A stretch of DNA of 38,552 bases from an uncultured Bacilli bacterium (GCA_944329445.1 CALVIH010000006.1:1-38552), one strand, 5' to 3'. Numbered from the stretch's first letter, positions 9,065-19,143 are shown. Translations and numbers: made by a program. Notes: a model not told the origin generated them from the letters alone.

Positions 9065-12000
9065 CTATTCTTCGATTATGTCAAATTCATTTTCAAACTC
9101 ACTTAGATACTTGATCAATGACGGTTTACCACGAACTAATACAAAGCAAAAATCGTCACCTATATTTTCTTTTAACTCTGGTGTTCTAACAACTGGTTTA
9201 AGCGTAAATTGATCATTTATACCATCACCAATCCATATACCTTCATTAGGATTAAATCCTTCTTTAAACCAAGGGTCATACTCAACCTTTTTAACGTTTT
9301 CAACACCATCAATAATAATAAAATTAACTATTCCTAAATCTTTTGTTTTAGTAAAAAACTCTCCCATTTTACCTTTGTTTTCATCATTTAATTTTGATTT
9401 AAATTCCTCAATACCATTAATTACTATAACAAGTGGTTTTTGGTTAGCTAAAACTTGTTTATTAAACCCATTTTGTTCGTATAAAGAATAACATTCTTGT
9501 TCGAACTTTAATATTTTCAAAAACAAACTATTAAAATCATTTTCTTCATATATCATGTTTTGCTTAACACTTGGTTTTACGTCAAAATCTTCTGCTGCGA
9601 TAACCATTAAAGTAGTATTCTTAACCTTTTTTAACTGGCTTAAAAAAGCATTAACAAAACCATTTATCACACTTGAATCACTAGCGGTAATAACGTTTAT
9701 TAAATTTTTCTTTATATTGTATTTAAATACTTCCAAAGTATTTTTTTCAATACCAATAGTCATGTTTAAAGTTGCATCATAACTTTCTTTAACATCATCG
9801 TACGTAACAACTTTAGGAAGTGTCGGAATACTTCTAGCTTTGTAAGAATATTTCTGTTTTGATGTTGTAATAATTTTATCAATTTCTTCATTAATTTTTT
9901 CTCTTACATCAATTGATGCAGTTTGAAATTCATATACAGAACCTAACTTTATAATACCTCTACCAAATATTTTAGAAGGATAATTTTTATTTACATTTCC
10001 TAAAACGGTTGTATAATCATCATCATTATTTTGTTGTAAAGAAAGAACGAAAGAAAAGTTTTGTCTTAATTTAAATCTCATACCATTTGGCGTGTTACAC
10101 GTAACCATAAAATATATACCATACTTAGAGCAGTCTCTTGTTATCGTATTAATTAAATCATCATATTCTGAATAAGTATCTTGATAAGCCTCATAATTAT
10201 TTAAAATAATTATTATGCACGGAAGTTGTTTACCACCCTTAGATATATAACTGTAATAGTTTCCACCATAGGATGAAAAAAGTCCTTTTCTTTGTTCTAA
10301 CATAGAAGATATCATTTTAAAAAGATTTTTTATTTTTTCATCATCAGAAAGTGATACCACGTCTCCTACGTACAAAGAATTAGAAAATGCCTTAAGCACT
10401 TCTGCTCCGAAATCCATTATGTAAAAATTAACTTCTTCAGGAGTGTACAATTTCATCGCTGAATAAATTAAAGTCATGATGAAATTTTCTTTACCAGAAC
10501 CGGTTGCGCCGTAAAGTAAAGTATTACCTTTTGACGAAAAGTCTATGGTTAATAGATTTTGACTTTGTCTTTCAGGGACATCATACTCACCAACTGGTAT
10601 ATTAATTAAGTTTTTAGAAGGTTTATAATCATATTTAGAAATTAAATTATTAATATTTATAAAACTAGGTATCTTATCAAGCCACAATGGTTTAGACTTT
10701 ATTTTTTTCTCCAATGCTACATCATATAAATAATTAACTATATTAGATAGCTCTTCACCTAAGTTTTCAACGGTTTTTTTAATTATTTCCTTAGTTTCTA
10801 CTTTCTTAATTACTTGACCAGTATTATTAATAAACTCAATGGATGTATCAATTGGTTTTTTGTTTTTTTCCGCTGGTATGTACTTTCCTCCAGCATAAGC
10901 TGCTTGCCCAATAGTAAATACCTCATTATACCCAACCTGAAAATAAAATCTTCCAGCTTGTTTTAAATAAGCTGCATCTGGACATTTAATAACTTCGTTT
11001 GAATCGGATTTATCCTGAACTCTTAAACATACCCTAAATCGTGTATTAGACCATATTTGAGGGTCAACCACACCACTTGGCTTTTGGGTCGCTAAAATAA
11101 GATGTACCCCTAAAGAACGACCAATACGAGCGGTCGATATAAGTTGATCCATGAATTCGGGTTCTTGTGTTTTAAGCTCCGCAAATTCATCAGATATTAT
11201 GAATAAATGAGATACCGCTTCATCAACCTTTCCTTCCCTAAACAACCTTTGATACTTATATATATCAACGGTTGATTCACCAGTTTTATCCCTTGCAACA
11301 TTAAATAATTTTTGTCTTCTTTTAAGTTCACTTTCAATCGATGAGATACTCCTTTTTATCTCACTTTTATCTAAGTTCGTAATAACCCCAACTAAATGAG
11401 GAAGTTTTTTTCCAGAATTTGCGTTTTCAAAGGCACCAGCAAGTCCACCACCCTTATAATCAATTAAAATAAATTGAACTTCTAACGGGTTATAGTTCAC
11501 CGCAAGAGATAGTATATATGTAATTATAAACTCCGATTTTCCAGAACCCGTCATACCAGCGACTAACCCATGCGGTCCATGATACTTTTCATGTAAGTCA
11601 ATGTACTGTAACTCATCATTTTTACCATAACCAACCGGTGTCTTTAAAGTCTCCATAGGGTTTGAAGTACTCCACCTATTAGACGAGTTTAATTGTTCTA
11701 CTTTACCTACGTCAAACATCTCTAAAAATCCTAATTTATCAGTGATTTTTAAAGAGGTATTACTATTTATTTCTATTGGGGTATTAGATAATACTTTATA
11801 GCATTCGTTATAGTTTATACCACTTACTAAATCAATCATAAAACTTTGCTTTTCTGAATTTATTATGTTTTTAGAAAGAACCCCATTAACAAAATCAACG
11901 TTAATAAATGTTTTACACTGTTCTGGTAAACTAGCTATATTTCTATTTGAAATTATAAAACTAAAACCATAATTTTCTTTTGTATCCAATAATTCATTTA

Positions 12001-13696
12001 TAAAATCATTGTTTCTAATCATTCTAAATGAATCTGTTATAATAAGGTATATCTTGTCATAAGAATGAGGATTTGAATCTTTTTCTTTAGCTTCTTTTCT
12101 CGCGTGAAAAATTTTTTCTAAATACAAACATAAATCAGTATATTCCTCTTTTGTTGAAGCAAAAAATCTTATTTGTTTATCATCACTAAAAGTATGGGGT
12201 AAGTTTTTTACATGTTCCCAATTACGCTTTTTATCATTATCTGTAAAAATAACAATTTTTAAATCCACATAACTATGAAAAGTAACTATTTGTAATAATA
12301 TTTTTCTTATGTATTCACTGCGGTTTCCGTAGTTTCCTACAACCGAAGTTATGTTATTATCCAAAAATGAATATGGTACGGGAACCCCTATTAAAATCTT
12401 TGGCTCCCTGCTTAGTTTATCCGCAATTTCTTTTAAATCATCTTCTACCATTGAAAAGTGTTCTTCAGGATAAGAAATTTTAAGCTTCATCGGATAATTT
12501 CCAAAACCTAAACTCACCCTTAAGAAGTCTTCATCCTCAATTCTTTTTTGCCATAACTCATTTTTTCTTTTTAGAATTATCTCATTACATTCATATAAAT
12601 TAGGATAATTATGTTTTAGCATTTGGGTTTGGTTATTTAACTCATCTAAAATTGTCTTACGTTTTTTATCAATGTACGCAGAATATTTTTCTATTCTTTC
12701 CTTTTCTTTTTTTAACCTTCTTTTATTTTCATATCTTCGTATAAAAGTTGGCCATAAAAGAGTTGAAGCAAGCATCGCAAACGCCATTACTATAGAAGGA
12801 AGTGCCGATAATAAAGAAGAATTACCACTTCTTAAATTACTTATCGATACAAACGCCATAACCATTGATGACATACTCATAGTAAACATCGGTCCAATGG
12901 TTAAAATAACTGGCATATCTGGTTCTGGTTCCTTTGATGGCGGAGCATCTACCTTGATTTCTTTTTCATCTATTTCTGAAATAAACCTTGGTGTCTTATG
13001 AAAATAATCATCTTCTTTGTACCACTTCATGTCTATTTCTTCTTTAGACTCATTAAAATCATCTTGTACATCAGTAAAATTTGATTGGATAAGACCACCT
13101 ATTTGTAACGTATTATCATAGTAATAAAAATTTAATTTATAATTACTATTCTCCTTTGTGAATACAAACTTAAGACCATTTATAAAAATAATATCTCCAA
13201 ATTCAAGTATTTTTCTTTCTACAACTCTTAAGTTATTAACATAAACTCCATATCTTTGAGATACAGGGTATATTATGAACTTACCATTTTCATAAACAAT
13301 TTTCGCATGACTAGCATCAAGGGTTGGAAAACATATGTTAGACATACTACTACCAATTGTTACAACGTTTGATTCTACTGGTTTTATATAATAACCCACT
13401 ACTTTATCATCACAAGAATCAGAACAAAAAACAAGCATGTTTTCTCTAGTGGAAAGTTTTTGAATCACACTAAAAGAATGATTATTAAGTTCTAAAGAAG
13501 GAACGAACATGTTATTTTTAACACAAGCAATATCTTGGTTACTTAATAGTAACCATTTCCCATTTTCACCTTTTATGTTTGCTATGTTTACTTCTTTACC
13601 ATTTTCATCATAGTCAGTCAACCAAAAGTTTCCAGATGCTACATCTGGAATATTTATAGATCTAATTCTATCATTTTTTATTAATGCTACCCTCAT
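9065..13696 (-). CDS. essC: EssC/YukBA-like FtsK-SpoIIIE ATPase of T7SS (copy 2)
   Basis: This 1543-aa paralogue of the 4365-8954 protein has the same architecture. It has an N-terminal FHA-like region (VTIGSSMSNI, then DASHAKIVYENG, closer to a canonical FHA than copy 1), two transmembrane helices at about residues 260-310, and three FtsK/SpoIIIE domains. ATPase 1 Walker A is GMTGSGKS (K720), with ILIDYKGGG and FIISDEFAEL downstream. ATPase 2 is GATGSGKE (K1069), again with Glu after the lysine. ATPase 3 lacks a P-loop. The ATG has AAGGA seven bases upstream. It lies 29 bases after the large 1446-aa protein gene and ends unit A. The two motors probably serve different substrate sets or form a mixed complex, which is inference. 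Confidence 0.93.
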   Translation of the reverse strand: MRVALIKNDRIRSINIPDVASGNFWLTDYDENGKEVNIANIKGENGKWLLLSNQDIACVKNNMFVPSLELNNHSFSVIQKLSTRENMLVFCSDSCDDKVVGYYIKPVESNVVTIGSSMSNICFPTLDASHAKIVYENGKFIIYPVSQRYGVYVNNLRVVERKILEFGDIIFINGLKFVFTKENSNYKLNFYYYDNTLQIGGLIQSNFTDVQDDFNESKEEIDMKWYKEDDYFHKTPRFISEIDEKEIKVDAPPSKEPEPDMPVILTIGPMFTMSMSSMVMAFVSISNLRSGNSSLLSALPSIVMAFAMLASTLLWPTFIRRYENKRRLKKEKERIEKYSAYIDKKRKTILDELNNQTQMLKHNYPNLYECNEIILKRKNELWQKRIEDEDFLRVSLGFGNYPMKLKISYPEEHFSMVEDDLKEIADKLSREPKILIGVPVPYSFLDNNITSVVGNYGNRSEYIRKILLQIVTFHSYVDLKIVIFTDNDKKRNWEHVKNLPHTFSDDKQIRFFASTKEEYTDLCLYLEKIFHARKEAKEKDSNPHSYDKIYLIITDSFRMIRNNDFINELLDTKENYGFSFIISNRNIASLPEQCKTFINVDFVNGVLSKNIINSEKQSFMIDLVSGINYNECYKVLSNTPIEINSNTSLKITDKLGFLEMFDVGKVEQLNSSNRWSTSNPMETLKTPVGYGKNDELQYIDLHEKYHGPHGLVAGMTGSGKSEFIITYILSLAVNYNPLEVQFILIDYKGGGLAGAFENANSGKKLPHLVGVITNLDKSEIKRSISSIESELKRRQKLFNVARDKTGESTVDIYKYQRLFREGKVDEAVSHLFIISDEFAELKTQEPEFMDQLISTARIGRSLGVHLILATQKPSGVVDPQIWSNTRFRVCLRVQDKSDSNEVIKCPDAAYLKQAGRFYFQVGYNEVFTIGQAAYAGGKYIPAEKNKKPIDTSIEFINNTGQVIKKVETKEIIKKTVENLGEELSNIVNYLYDVALEKKIKSKPLWLDKIPSFININNLISKYDYKPSKNLINIPVGEYDVPERQSQNLLTIDFSSKGNTLLYGATGSGKENFIMTLIYSAMKLYTPEEVNFYIMDFGAEVLKAFSNSLYVGDVVSLSDDEKIKNLFKMISSMLEQRKGLFSSYGGNYYSYISKGGKQLPCIIIILNNYEAYQDTYSEYDDLINTITRDCSKYGIYFMVTCNTPNGMRFKLRQNFSFVLSLQQNNDDDYTTVLGNVNKNYPSKIFGRGIIKLGSVYEFQTASIDVREKINEEIDKIITTSKQKYSYKARSIPTLPKVVTYDDVKESYDATLNMTIGIEKNTLEVFKYNIKKNLINVITASDSSVINGFVNAFLSQLKKVKNTTLMVIAAEDFDVKPSVKQNMIYEENDFNSLFLKILKFEQECYSLYEQNGFNKQVLANQKPLVIVINGIEEFKSKLNDENKGKMGEFFTKTKDLGIVNFIIIDGVENVKKVEYDPWFKEGFNPNEGIWIGDGINDQFTLKPVVRTPELKENIGDDFCFVLVRGKPSLIKYLSEFENEFDIIEE

Positions 13697-13725
13697 GTTT
13701 TATTCCTTCTTTACTAATCTTATTA

Positions 13726-16700
13726 TTAAGAGCCTTCTTCAGTAGACTTATTTAATTCTGACGCCGTTACCCAAGCTTGAGATACCCCATCTTTCCTTGC
13801 AACATCAATTGCAACATGACTTGGATCCACGTTATTTTTTTCACAAAACTCTTCAAGTGATAACCCTTCAGCGTTAGTAATGTTACTAACACTACCATCA
13901 TCACTAACGATGGCAAATCTTTTAAATACTGAATTTCCGTTAACAAAATCAGAAATCAAATCTTCTGCGTTCTTTGATTCCACCGCTTCACTAGCACTAT
14001 CATAACCAACAGAAACGTTATGATCACCTATTTTCTCACCAATTTTGATGTTGCTATAATCGTTTTTGCTTTCTTCTATTTCGTTAACATCCACAGTGTT
14101 ACTATTAACGTTTTGCTCATCTGTAACAGTGTTTGAAACATTCTCCATAGTTTCTTCTTGAGAAGAAGCAAGAGAAGCACCAATTCCAAAAATAGTAGCT
14201 AAAGAGGTTCCGACAGCTGCTTTTTTTAGCATGTTTCTAAATCTAGAAAGATCAGTTATAACCCCATCATCAATAATTGTTTTATATACGTCATTTGACA
14301 ATCCAGTTTCATTACCAATAGTCGTCATAGCCTTTTCGTTGTTTACGCTTACTAAATCCGTATCAGAAACATAAGTTCCCGTTGAATATCCTAACTTACG
14401 TTCTACCTCATCTAGTTTTCCAAGCATACCATCAACTTCTTGGAATACTTGTGCACCCGAAACAGAAGTTTTATTCCAGTTACTAGCACCAACTTCATCT
14501 AACTTAGAAGTCAAATATTTATACCTTGATAATAATGCTGCTTCATCCATGTCAGTCAAATTAACATTTTTAACGATTTCATCGCTTTCCAAATTTTTAA
14601 AATAAGATTTTATACCTAAGTTCTTTTCTATTGCTCTAACTTCTATGACATCATTAGCTGCGTCCAGCATTTCCTTATATTTACTAGAACTTCTTCTTGC
14701 TTTTCTTAAATCATCAATATTGATTCCAGCATTTGCAGAAAATTCATCTAACTGAGTAATGATTTTTTTATATTCTGATTTTGTTTTTATATTATTAAGC
14801 ATTGAAGAAATCTTTTTATAGCCATTTGTCTGTCTAATATTTGTTTTAATATTATTTATATTTAAGGAATCTTTTAAGTTTTTAGCCTTACCAGATATTG
14901 ATTCTTTTGCGTAGGTAAATTTTGCTTTCGCACTAGATATAGAATCCGACGTCTTATTTTTTAAATTTGCAGCATTATCTGATAATTTAGAACTTACGTT
15001 TTTAATTCTTGACTTAAATGAACTTGTTGCATCACTAACCTTTGATTTTAAATTAGAAACACCACTAAATATATTTTTATTACCAGATGTTGCTCCACTA
15101 GAATTCATTATATTTCTTATTTCGTTTATTCTATCAACTATCTGATCAGCCTTTACAACATCATCCAAATTCTGAGCATAACCTTTAGCAGTATATTCTT
15201 GTACTTGTTTAAACCATGGTTCTTGTGTTTGATTTATTAAATCATCGTACTCGTTTCTTAATTTTACAAAATCCACATCATCATAAATATTAGCACTTGT
15301 TTTTACATTTATCTTATCTTTTAAGTTTTTAGCCTTACCAAATATTGATTCTTTTGCGGAGGTAAATTTTGCTTTTGCATTAGATATAGAATCAGATGTT
15401 TTATTTTTTAAGTTAGCAGCATTATCTGATAACTTTGAACTTACGTTTTTAACTCTTGACTTAAATGAACTTGTTGCATCACTAACCTTTGATTTTAAAT
15501 TAGAAACACCGCTAAATATATTTTTATTACCAGATGTTGCTCCACTAGAATTCATTATATTTCTTATTTCGTTTATTCTATCAACTATCTGATCAGCCTT
15601 TACAACATCATCCAAATTCTGAGCATAACCTTTAGCAGTATATTCTTGTACTTGTTTAAACCATGGTTCTTGTGTTTGATTTATTAAATCATCGTACTCG
15701 TTTCTTAATTTTACAAAATCCACATCATCATAAATATTAGCACTTGTTTTTACATTTATCTTATCTTTTAAGTTTTTAGCCTTACCAGATATTGATTCTT
15801 TTGCGGAGGTAAATTTTGCTTTTGCACTAGATATAGAATCAGATGTTTTATTTTTTAAGTTAGCAGCATTATCTGATAATTTAGAACTTACGTTTTTAAC
15901 CCTTGACTTAAACGAACTTGTTGCATCACTAACCTTACTTTTCACACTATCAACTTTATTCTTAACACTAGATTTAACGTTATCATAAGTTGAAGTGAAT
16001 TTTGACTTACTTGTATTTTTTACTGTATCATCAACACCATTTTTAACGTTTCTTGCTGCATTGTCTACGTCATTAATGGTATTTTTTACAGCATTTGAAT
16101 TATTTGATACATTCTTTGTAAAACCTTCTATTTCAAATATATCACTATAACCTTGAACACAAGAACGACCATACTCATCTATCATATCCTGGGTTCCGTC
16201 TGCAAACTCAATTATCTTTCGTTTAATACCATCTTTTCCAGTATGATCACCAATAACCGAAAATTCTCTTGTATTTTTTACCACTTTACTAGCTGCTTCG
16301 TCCAAGTTGTTAGTAGCCGCTTTACCGATGGTATTTACTTGGATGGAATCATCAACAGCATTTGCAATGGTTTTTGGATTACTATCAAGCGTGGTTAAAG
16401 CCGTAGAAACACTTCCTTTTGACGTTTTCGTTCCAATCACGCCTAAAGCTTCAAATCCAACGTCTAAAATACCCGCAGTAATTGCCGATTTAACAAGTCC
16501 TGAAGCTCCACCTGATTGTTCATAATAATAATTAAATTTTTCTGATAGATTATTAAATTTTATGGTATTCCCATTAGCATCAACGATGGTGTCACCCGAA
16601 AATATTGCATTTGTCCCAATGTATGATAAATCTTGGGCAACTGCGGTACCACCCTCTAAAATAGCTTTTCCACCTTTTATTAATACCTTTTGTCCAAGCG

Positions 16701-18066
16701 TTTTGGCAGTAGTACTAACTACTTTCGTAGCAGCTTTTTCTAACCCACTACCAGCCATCCACGCAACTCCGTCTATCGTACCTTGTGCAATTCCTTTAAA
16801 TAAACCTGATGCCGTTGACGTGTTTTCATCTTGCCAGTTAGTTTCAGTATGTTCTGCTATTTTAGTAGCACCATACATAATGGCAGTAGTAGAAGAAGTT
16901 GCAGCGGATGCTATCGAGGTAGCTGACAATGCTGCACCACCAGCTCCAGCTGTTACAACGGATATTGCAATTATACCAACTACTTCACCGAGTTCTGTTC
17001 CAATTGACCTTACCGTATCAAATCCATAAGCATTATTTTTGATCCATTGACCAACAGGAGTATTATCATAAAATTTATCATATAAATTCCCTACGTGATC
17101 AGTTGCAACAAAAGACCTTGTTTTTTCCCACATTTGTTTCGTATAATTTGTTTTAGCTGATTCATCACCGGTAATTTTACTTTTTATTAATCCTCCTAAA
17201 TCAGCAACACCAGTTACAACCGAAGAAACTGCAGTTCCAACCAAAGCAACTAGATCTACTACGTTCTCTACCAGCTTAAAAACTCCTTCTTGTAAAGAAA
17301 TGACACCAGTTGCGATAGTTGCACCTGTTTTTTTAAATACGTCTAATACATCATTTACGCTTTCTGCTTCCGATAATCCTTTTAAATCATTCACCATTTG
17401 CTTTGCTGTCTGACCAATGTTAACAGCTACTTGTTTAATACTTTGTCCAATACCCTTAACCCAATCTTTTATCTTAGAAGCAACACCAGTTTTAGATAAA
17501 ATAGCTCCAGTCGCTGCACCTAAAGCGGTACCAACCCCAGGTAATATAAAACTTCCTATCGCAGCACCAACGGCAGCGGTTTTAGCAATTTCACTCCCAG
17601 ACGCTTCCTTACTAGCAGCATTCGAAACGTCATCAGATACTGTTATATTTGTTTCAACATTAACATTTGCAACATCTGCCGCTATCGTACCCGCTAAAGT
17701 CCCCGCTGCCGCACCAGTTAAATTCAAGTCATTTTTGTATTCATTAAGTTTTGGCATACTATTTATTTTAGTCGCTGCTTGTGGTGCATTAACCGAACCC
17801 GATGACTTTTCCCCGGCCAAGGCAGCATCTGCGTTTATCAAATCATTATACAAATTCTTCCACGCTGAACCAACTTTTGAATACGCATCTTTAATTTTCG
17901 TATAATATGTATCAAGTTTCTTTTGCATTTTATTTACAGCATCATCATTATTGGTAACTATATAACTAGATTTATAGTTTTGATAATAAGAGTTTAAATA
18001 ACTATTTTTACAGGAGTTGAAGTCGTCATACCAATCTTTTATTTTACTCATGTTATAAATTGCCAT
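13726..18066 (-). CDS. Giant T7SS-linked protein with 149-aa tandem repeats, candidate substrate
   Basis: This 1446-aa protein matches no single family I know. Residues 1-85 are helical and WXG-like (SAWKNLYNDL at 67-76). Several Gly/Ala-rich hydrophobic stretches follow (about 163-190, 247-295, 360-400 and 520-545), resembling the membrane-active N-terminal halves of LXG-type T7SS toxins. Residues 711-1066 hold two full and one partial copy of a 149-aa repeat, a basic apolipoprotein-like helix (K/S/A-rich) followed by a unit with EPWFKQVQEYTAKGY. A further hydrophobic segment is at about 1284-1302, and the last 60 residues form a small domain ending in DVARKDGVSQAWVTASEL. No catalytic toxin motif is evident, and no separate immunity gene follows, because essC begins 29 bases later. 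It could be a cell-contact effector or a structural component of the secretion apparatus. Confidence 0.8.
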   Translation of the reverse strand: MAIYNMSKIKDWYDDFNSCKNSYLNSYYQNYKSSYIVTNNDDAVNKMQKKLDTYYTKIKDAYSKVGSAWKNLYNDLINADAALAGEKSSGSVNAPQAATKINSMPKLNEYKNDLNLTGAAAGTLAGTIAADVANVNVETNITVSDDVSNAASKEASGSEIAKTAAVGAAIGSFILPGVGTALGAATGAILSKTGVASKIKDWVKGIGQSIKQVAVNIGQTAKQMVNDLKGLSEAESVNDVLDVFKKTGATIATGVISLQEGVFKLVENVVDLVALVGTAVSSVVTGVADLGGLIKSKITGDESAKTNYTKQMWEKTRSFVATDHVGNLYDKFYDNTPVGQWIKNNAYGFDTVRSIGTELGEVVGIIAISVVTAGAGGAALSATSIASAATSSTTAIMYGATKIAEHTETNWQDENTSTASGLFKGIAQGTIDGVAWMAGSGLEKAATKVVSTTAKTLGQKVLIKGGKAILEGGTAVAQDLSYIGTNAIFSGDTIVDANGNTIKFNNLSEKFNYYYEQSGGASGLVKSAITAGILDVGFEALGVIGTKTSKGSVSTALTTLDSNPKTIANAVDDSIQVNTIGKAATNNLDEAASKVVKNTREFSVIGDHTGKDGIKRKIIEFADGTQDMIDEYGRSCVQGYSDIFEIEGFTKNVSNNSNAVKNTINDVDNAARNVKNGVDDTVKNTSKSKFTSTYDNVKSSVKNKVDSVKSKVSDATSSFKSRVKNVSSKLSDNAANLKNKTSDSISSAKAKFTSAKESISGKAKNLKDKINVKTSANIYDDVDFVKLRNEYDDLINQTQEPWFKQVQEYTAKGYAQNLDDVVKADQIVDRINEIRNIMNSSGATSGNKNIFSGVSNLKSKVSDATSSFKSRVKNVSSKLSDNAANLKNKTSDSISNAKAKFTSAKESIFGKAKNLKDKINVKTSANIYDDVDFVKLRNEYDDLINQTQEPWFKQVQEYTAKGYAQNLDDVVKADQIVDRINEIRNIMNSSGATSGNKNIFSGVSNLKSKVSDATSSFKSRIKNVSSKLSDNAANLKNKTSDSISSAKAKFTYAKESISGKAKNLKDSLNINNIKTNIRQTNGYKKISSMLNNIKTKSEYKKIITQLDEFSANAGINIDDLRKARRSSSKYKEMLDAANDVIEVRAIEKNLGIKSYFKNLESDEIVKNVNLTDMDEAALLSRYKYLTSKLDEVGASNWNKTSVSGAQVFQEVDGMLGKLDEVERKLGYSTGTYVSDTDLVSVNNEKAMTTIGNETGLSNDVYKTIIDDGVITDLSRFRNMLKKAAVGTSLATIFGIGASLASSQEETMENVSNTVTDEQNVNSNTVDVNEIEESKNDYSNIKIGEKIGDHNVSVGYDSASEAVESKNAEDLISDFVNGNSVFKRFAIVSDDGSVSNITNAEGLSLEEFCEKNNVDPSHVAIDVARKDGVSQAWVTASELNKSTEEGS
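14869..15936 (-). repeat. 447-bp in-frame tandem repeat, 2.4 copies
   Basis: Within the 1446-aa gene, copy 1 (15490-15936), copy 2 (15043-15489) and a partial copy 3 (14869-15042) repeat with a period of exactly 447 bases (149 codons). The first two copies are almost identical at DNA level over long stretches, which implies recent duplication or ongoing gene conversion. Copy number can change by recombination without breaking the frame. Confidence 0.93.
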
Positions 18067-18103
18067 ATGATAACTTCACCACTCTCTCCTTTTTTATTAT
18101 TAA

Positions 18104-18403
18104 TTATTGTTCATTATTCACTTGAGTAATAGATTGTATTAACTTATTTTTAAACTGTTTATCTTCTTCATCGGAATACCCCACAAAAAATACTTTTTCA
18201 ATTTGTGCATTATCAAACAACGCCAATTGGTCACTTGTTATTACACCCTCAGGATACAAACAACCACAATAATCATAAGCTTTTGTTTGATTAGACTTAT
18301 CATAAGCACAATAACCGGTTATCATAAGCCTTTTTGATCCCCCTTTTAAAAGTACAATAGTACCTAATGGTAAAAAATTAAATTTGGTATTATTATTATT
18401 CAT
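18104..18403 (-). CDS. DUF4176 family protein of T7SS locus
   Basis: This 99-aa cytoplasmic protein has the DUF4176 pattern: FLPLGTIVLLKGGSKRLMITG at the N-terminus, a YDYCGCLYPEGV core, and a D-x-IEKVFFVGYSDEE segment near the end. DUF4176 proteins are commonly encoded in Firmicutes T7SS effector loci. Their role is unclear and a chaperone or adaptor function for LXG-type substrates has been considered. Here it lies directly between the YwqH-like gene and the 1446-aa candidate substrate, which suits that kind of role. The start has a GAAGG site. Confidence 0.85.
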   Translation of the reverse strand: MNNNNTKFNFLPLGTIVLLKGGSKRLMITGYCAYDKSNQTKAYDYCGCLYPEGVITSDQLALFDNAQIEKVFFVGYSDEEDKQFKNKLIQSITQVNNEQ

Positions 18404-18418
18404 TTTTTGTCCCTTCCT

Positions 18419-18847
18419 CTAATTAATTAAATTATTTATTTTTTCTTTCAATATAGTTTTCTTTGAGTTATTTTTTGAAATATTGTTTTTGTACTGATTC
18501 ACTTTGCTTTCAAGGTTGGACGTATCATCTTCGGAATCAGCGTTTTTTATTTGTCTTTGGTTATTACTAACTTTATTTTGATATTGCTTATTTTGAACAT
18601 CTAATTCTTTATATTGTTCAATATAATTACAAGCAATTTTACAATTGGATATATATTTTTCTATTTGTTCATACACATCTGACATATCATCTATTGCATT
18701 TTTTACTCTTACCCTTGAATTTTCACTCCAACTACTAGCACTTAATGATGATGAAACCTTCTTCAGCGCATTCTTATTAGCAGAAATATTATCTAATATG
18801 TTTAACGAACCTCTTAATTTATTTACGTTCAAGTTTTCATAAGCCAT
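18419..18847 (-). CDS. YwqH-like (DUF5082-type) coiled-coil T7SS protein
   Basis: This 142-aa protein has a WXG100-like N-terminal half with W40 in ASSWSENSRVRV (W-S-E in place of W-x-G), and a C-terminal coiled coil (about 85-142) rich in Lys, Asn and Gln. The layout resembles YwqH/DUF5082 proteins, which pair with LXG substrates. Its ATG overlaps the TAA of the WQG gene upstream by one base, so the two are translationally coupled. It stands next to DUF4176 and the 1446-aa protein and may be a chaperone or export partner for the latter. Confidence 0.7.
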   Translation of the reverse strand: MAYENLNVNKLRGSLNILDNISANKNALKKVSSSLSASSWSENSRVRVKNAIDDMSDVYEQIEKYISNCKIACNYIEQYKELDVQNKQYQNKVSNNQRQIKNADSEDDTSNLESKVNQYKNNISKNNSKKTILKEKINNLIN

Positions 18848-19143
18848 TACGTACTAATTCCTTTCAATGCGTTCATAACCTGCTGATCTACAGCTTTGTA
18901 TTTCTCAACACTAACTCCTATAACTTTACTTAGTTGTTTAACCTGGTCCAAATAAGAATTTAAGTTGTTTGCTATTTTATCAGTTTTATTTTTAAAAGTG
19001 TCATAGCTTTTTCCTTGCCAAAGTTCATTTGTTTTTAATGATGCAACAACTTTTTTGATATTTTCTGAATTTTCTTCAATATCAGTTAATATTTTATTAA
19101 TCTTATTATAGCAATCATACATTTTCTGATAATTCACTTGCAT
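18847..19143 (-). CDS. WXG100 family protein (LWQG motif)
   Basis: This 98-aa protein has a helix, then W42-Q-G, then a second helix. Near its end is YKAVD (Y82 to D86), which fits the YxxxD/E export signal of Esx substrates. GGGGTG lies seven bases upstream of its ATG. Its stop overlaps the start of the YwqH-like gene, making a coupled pair. It probably forms a dimer or substrate complex with that neighbour. Confidence 0.85.
   Translation of the reverse strand: MQVNYQKMYDCYNKINKILTDIEENSENIKKVVASLKTNELWQGKSYDTFKNKTDKIANNLNSYLDQVKQLSKVIGVSVEKYKAVDQQVMNALKGIST

Noticed and set aside
4365-13696. FtsK or SpoIIIE DNA translocase
   Set aside because: The proteins have FHA-like N-termini, only two membrane helices, three tandem ATPase domains and neighbouring EsaB/WXG100 genes, as in EssC. 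The FtsK gamma domain is absent.
14869-15936. CRISPR array
   Set aside because: The repeats are 447 bases, in frame and coding, with no short repeat-spacer pattern and no cas genes.
16562-17905. Long open frames on the plus strand inside the 1446-aa gene (for example 16562-17029 and 17417-17905)
   Set aside because: They are the reverse strand of Ala/Gly/Val-rich coding sequence, which rarely contains stops in this frame. They have no ribosome sites, and the opposite strand is a clear gene.
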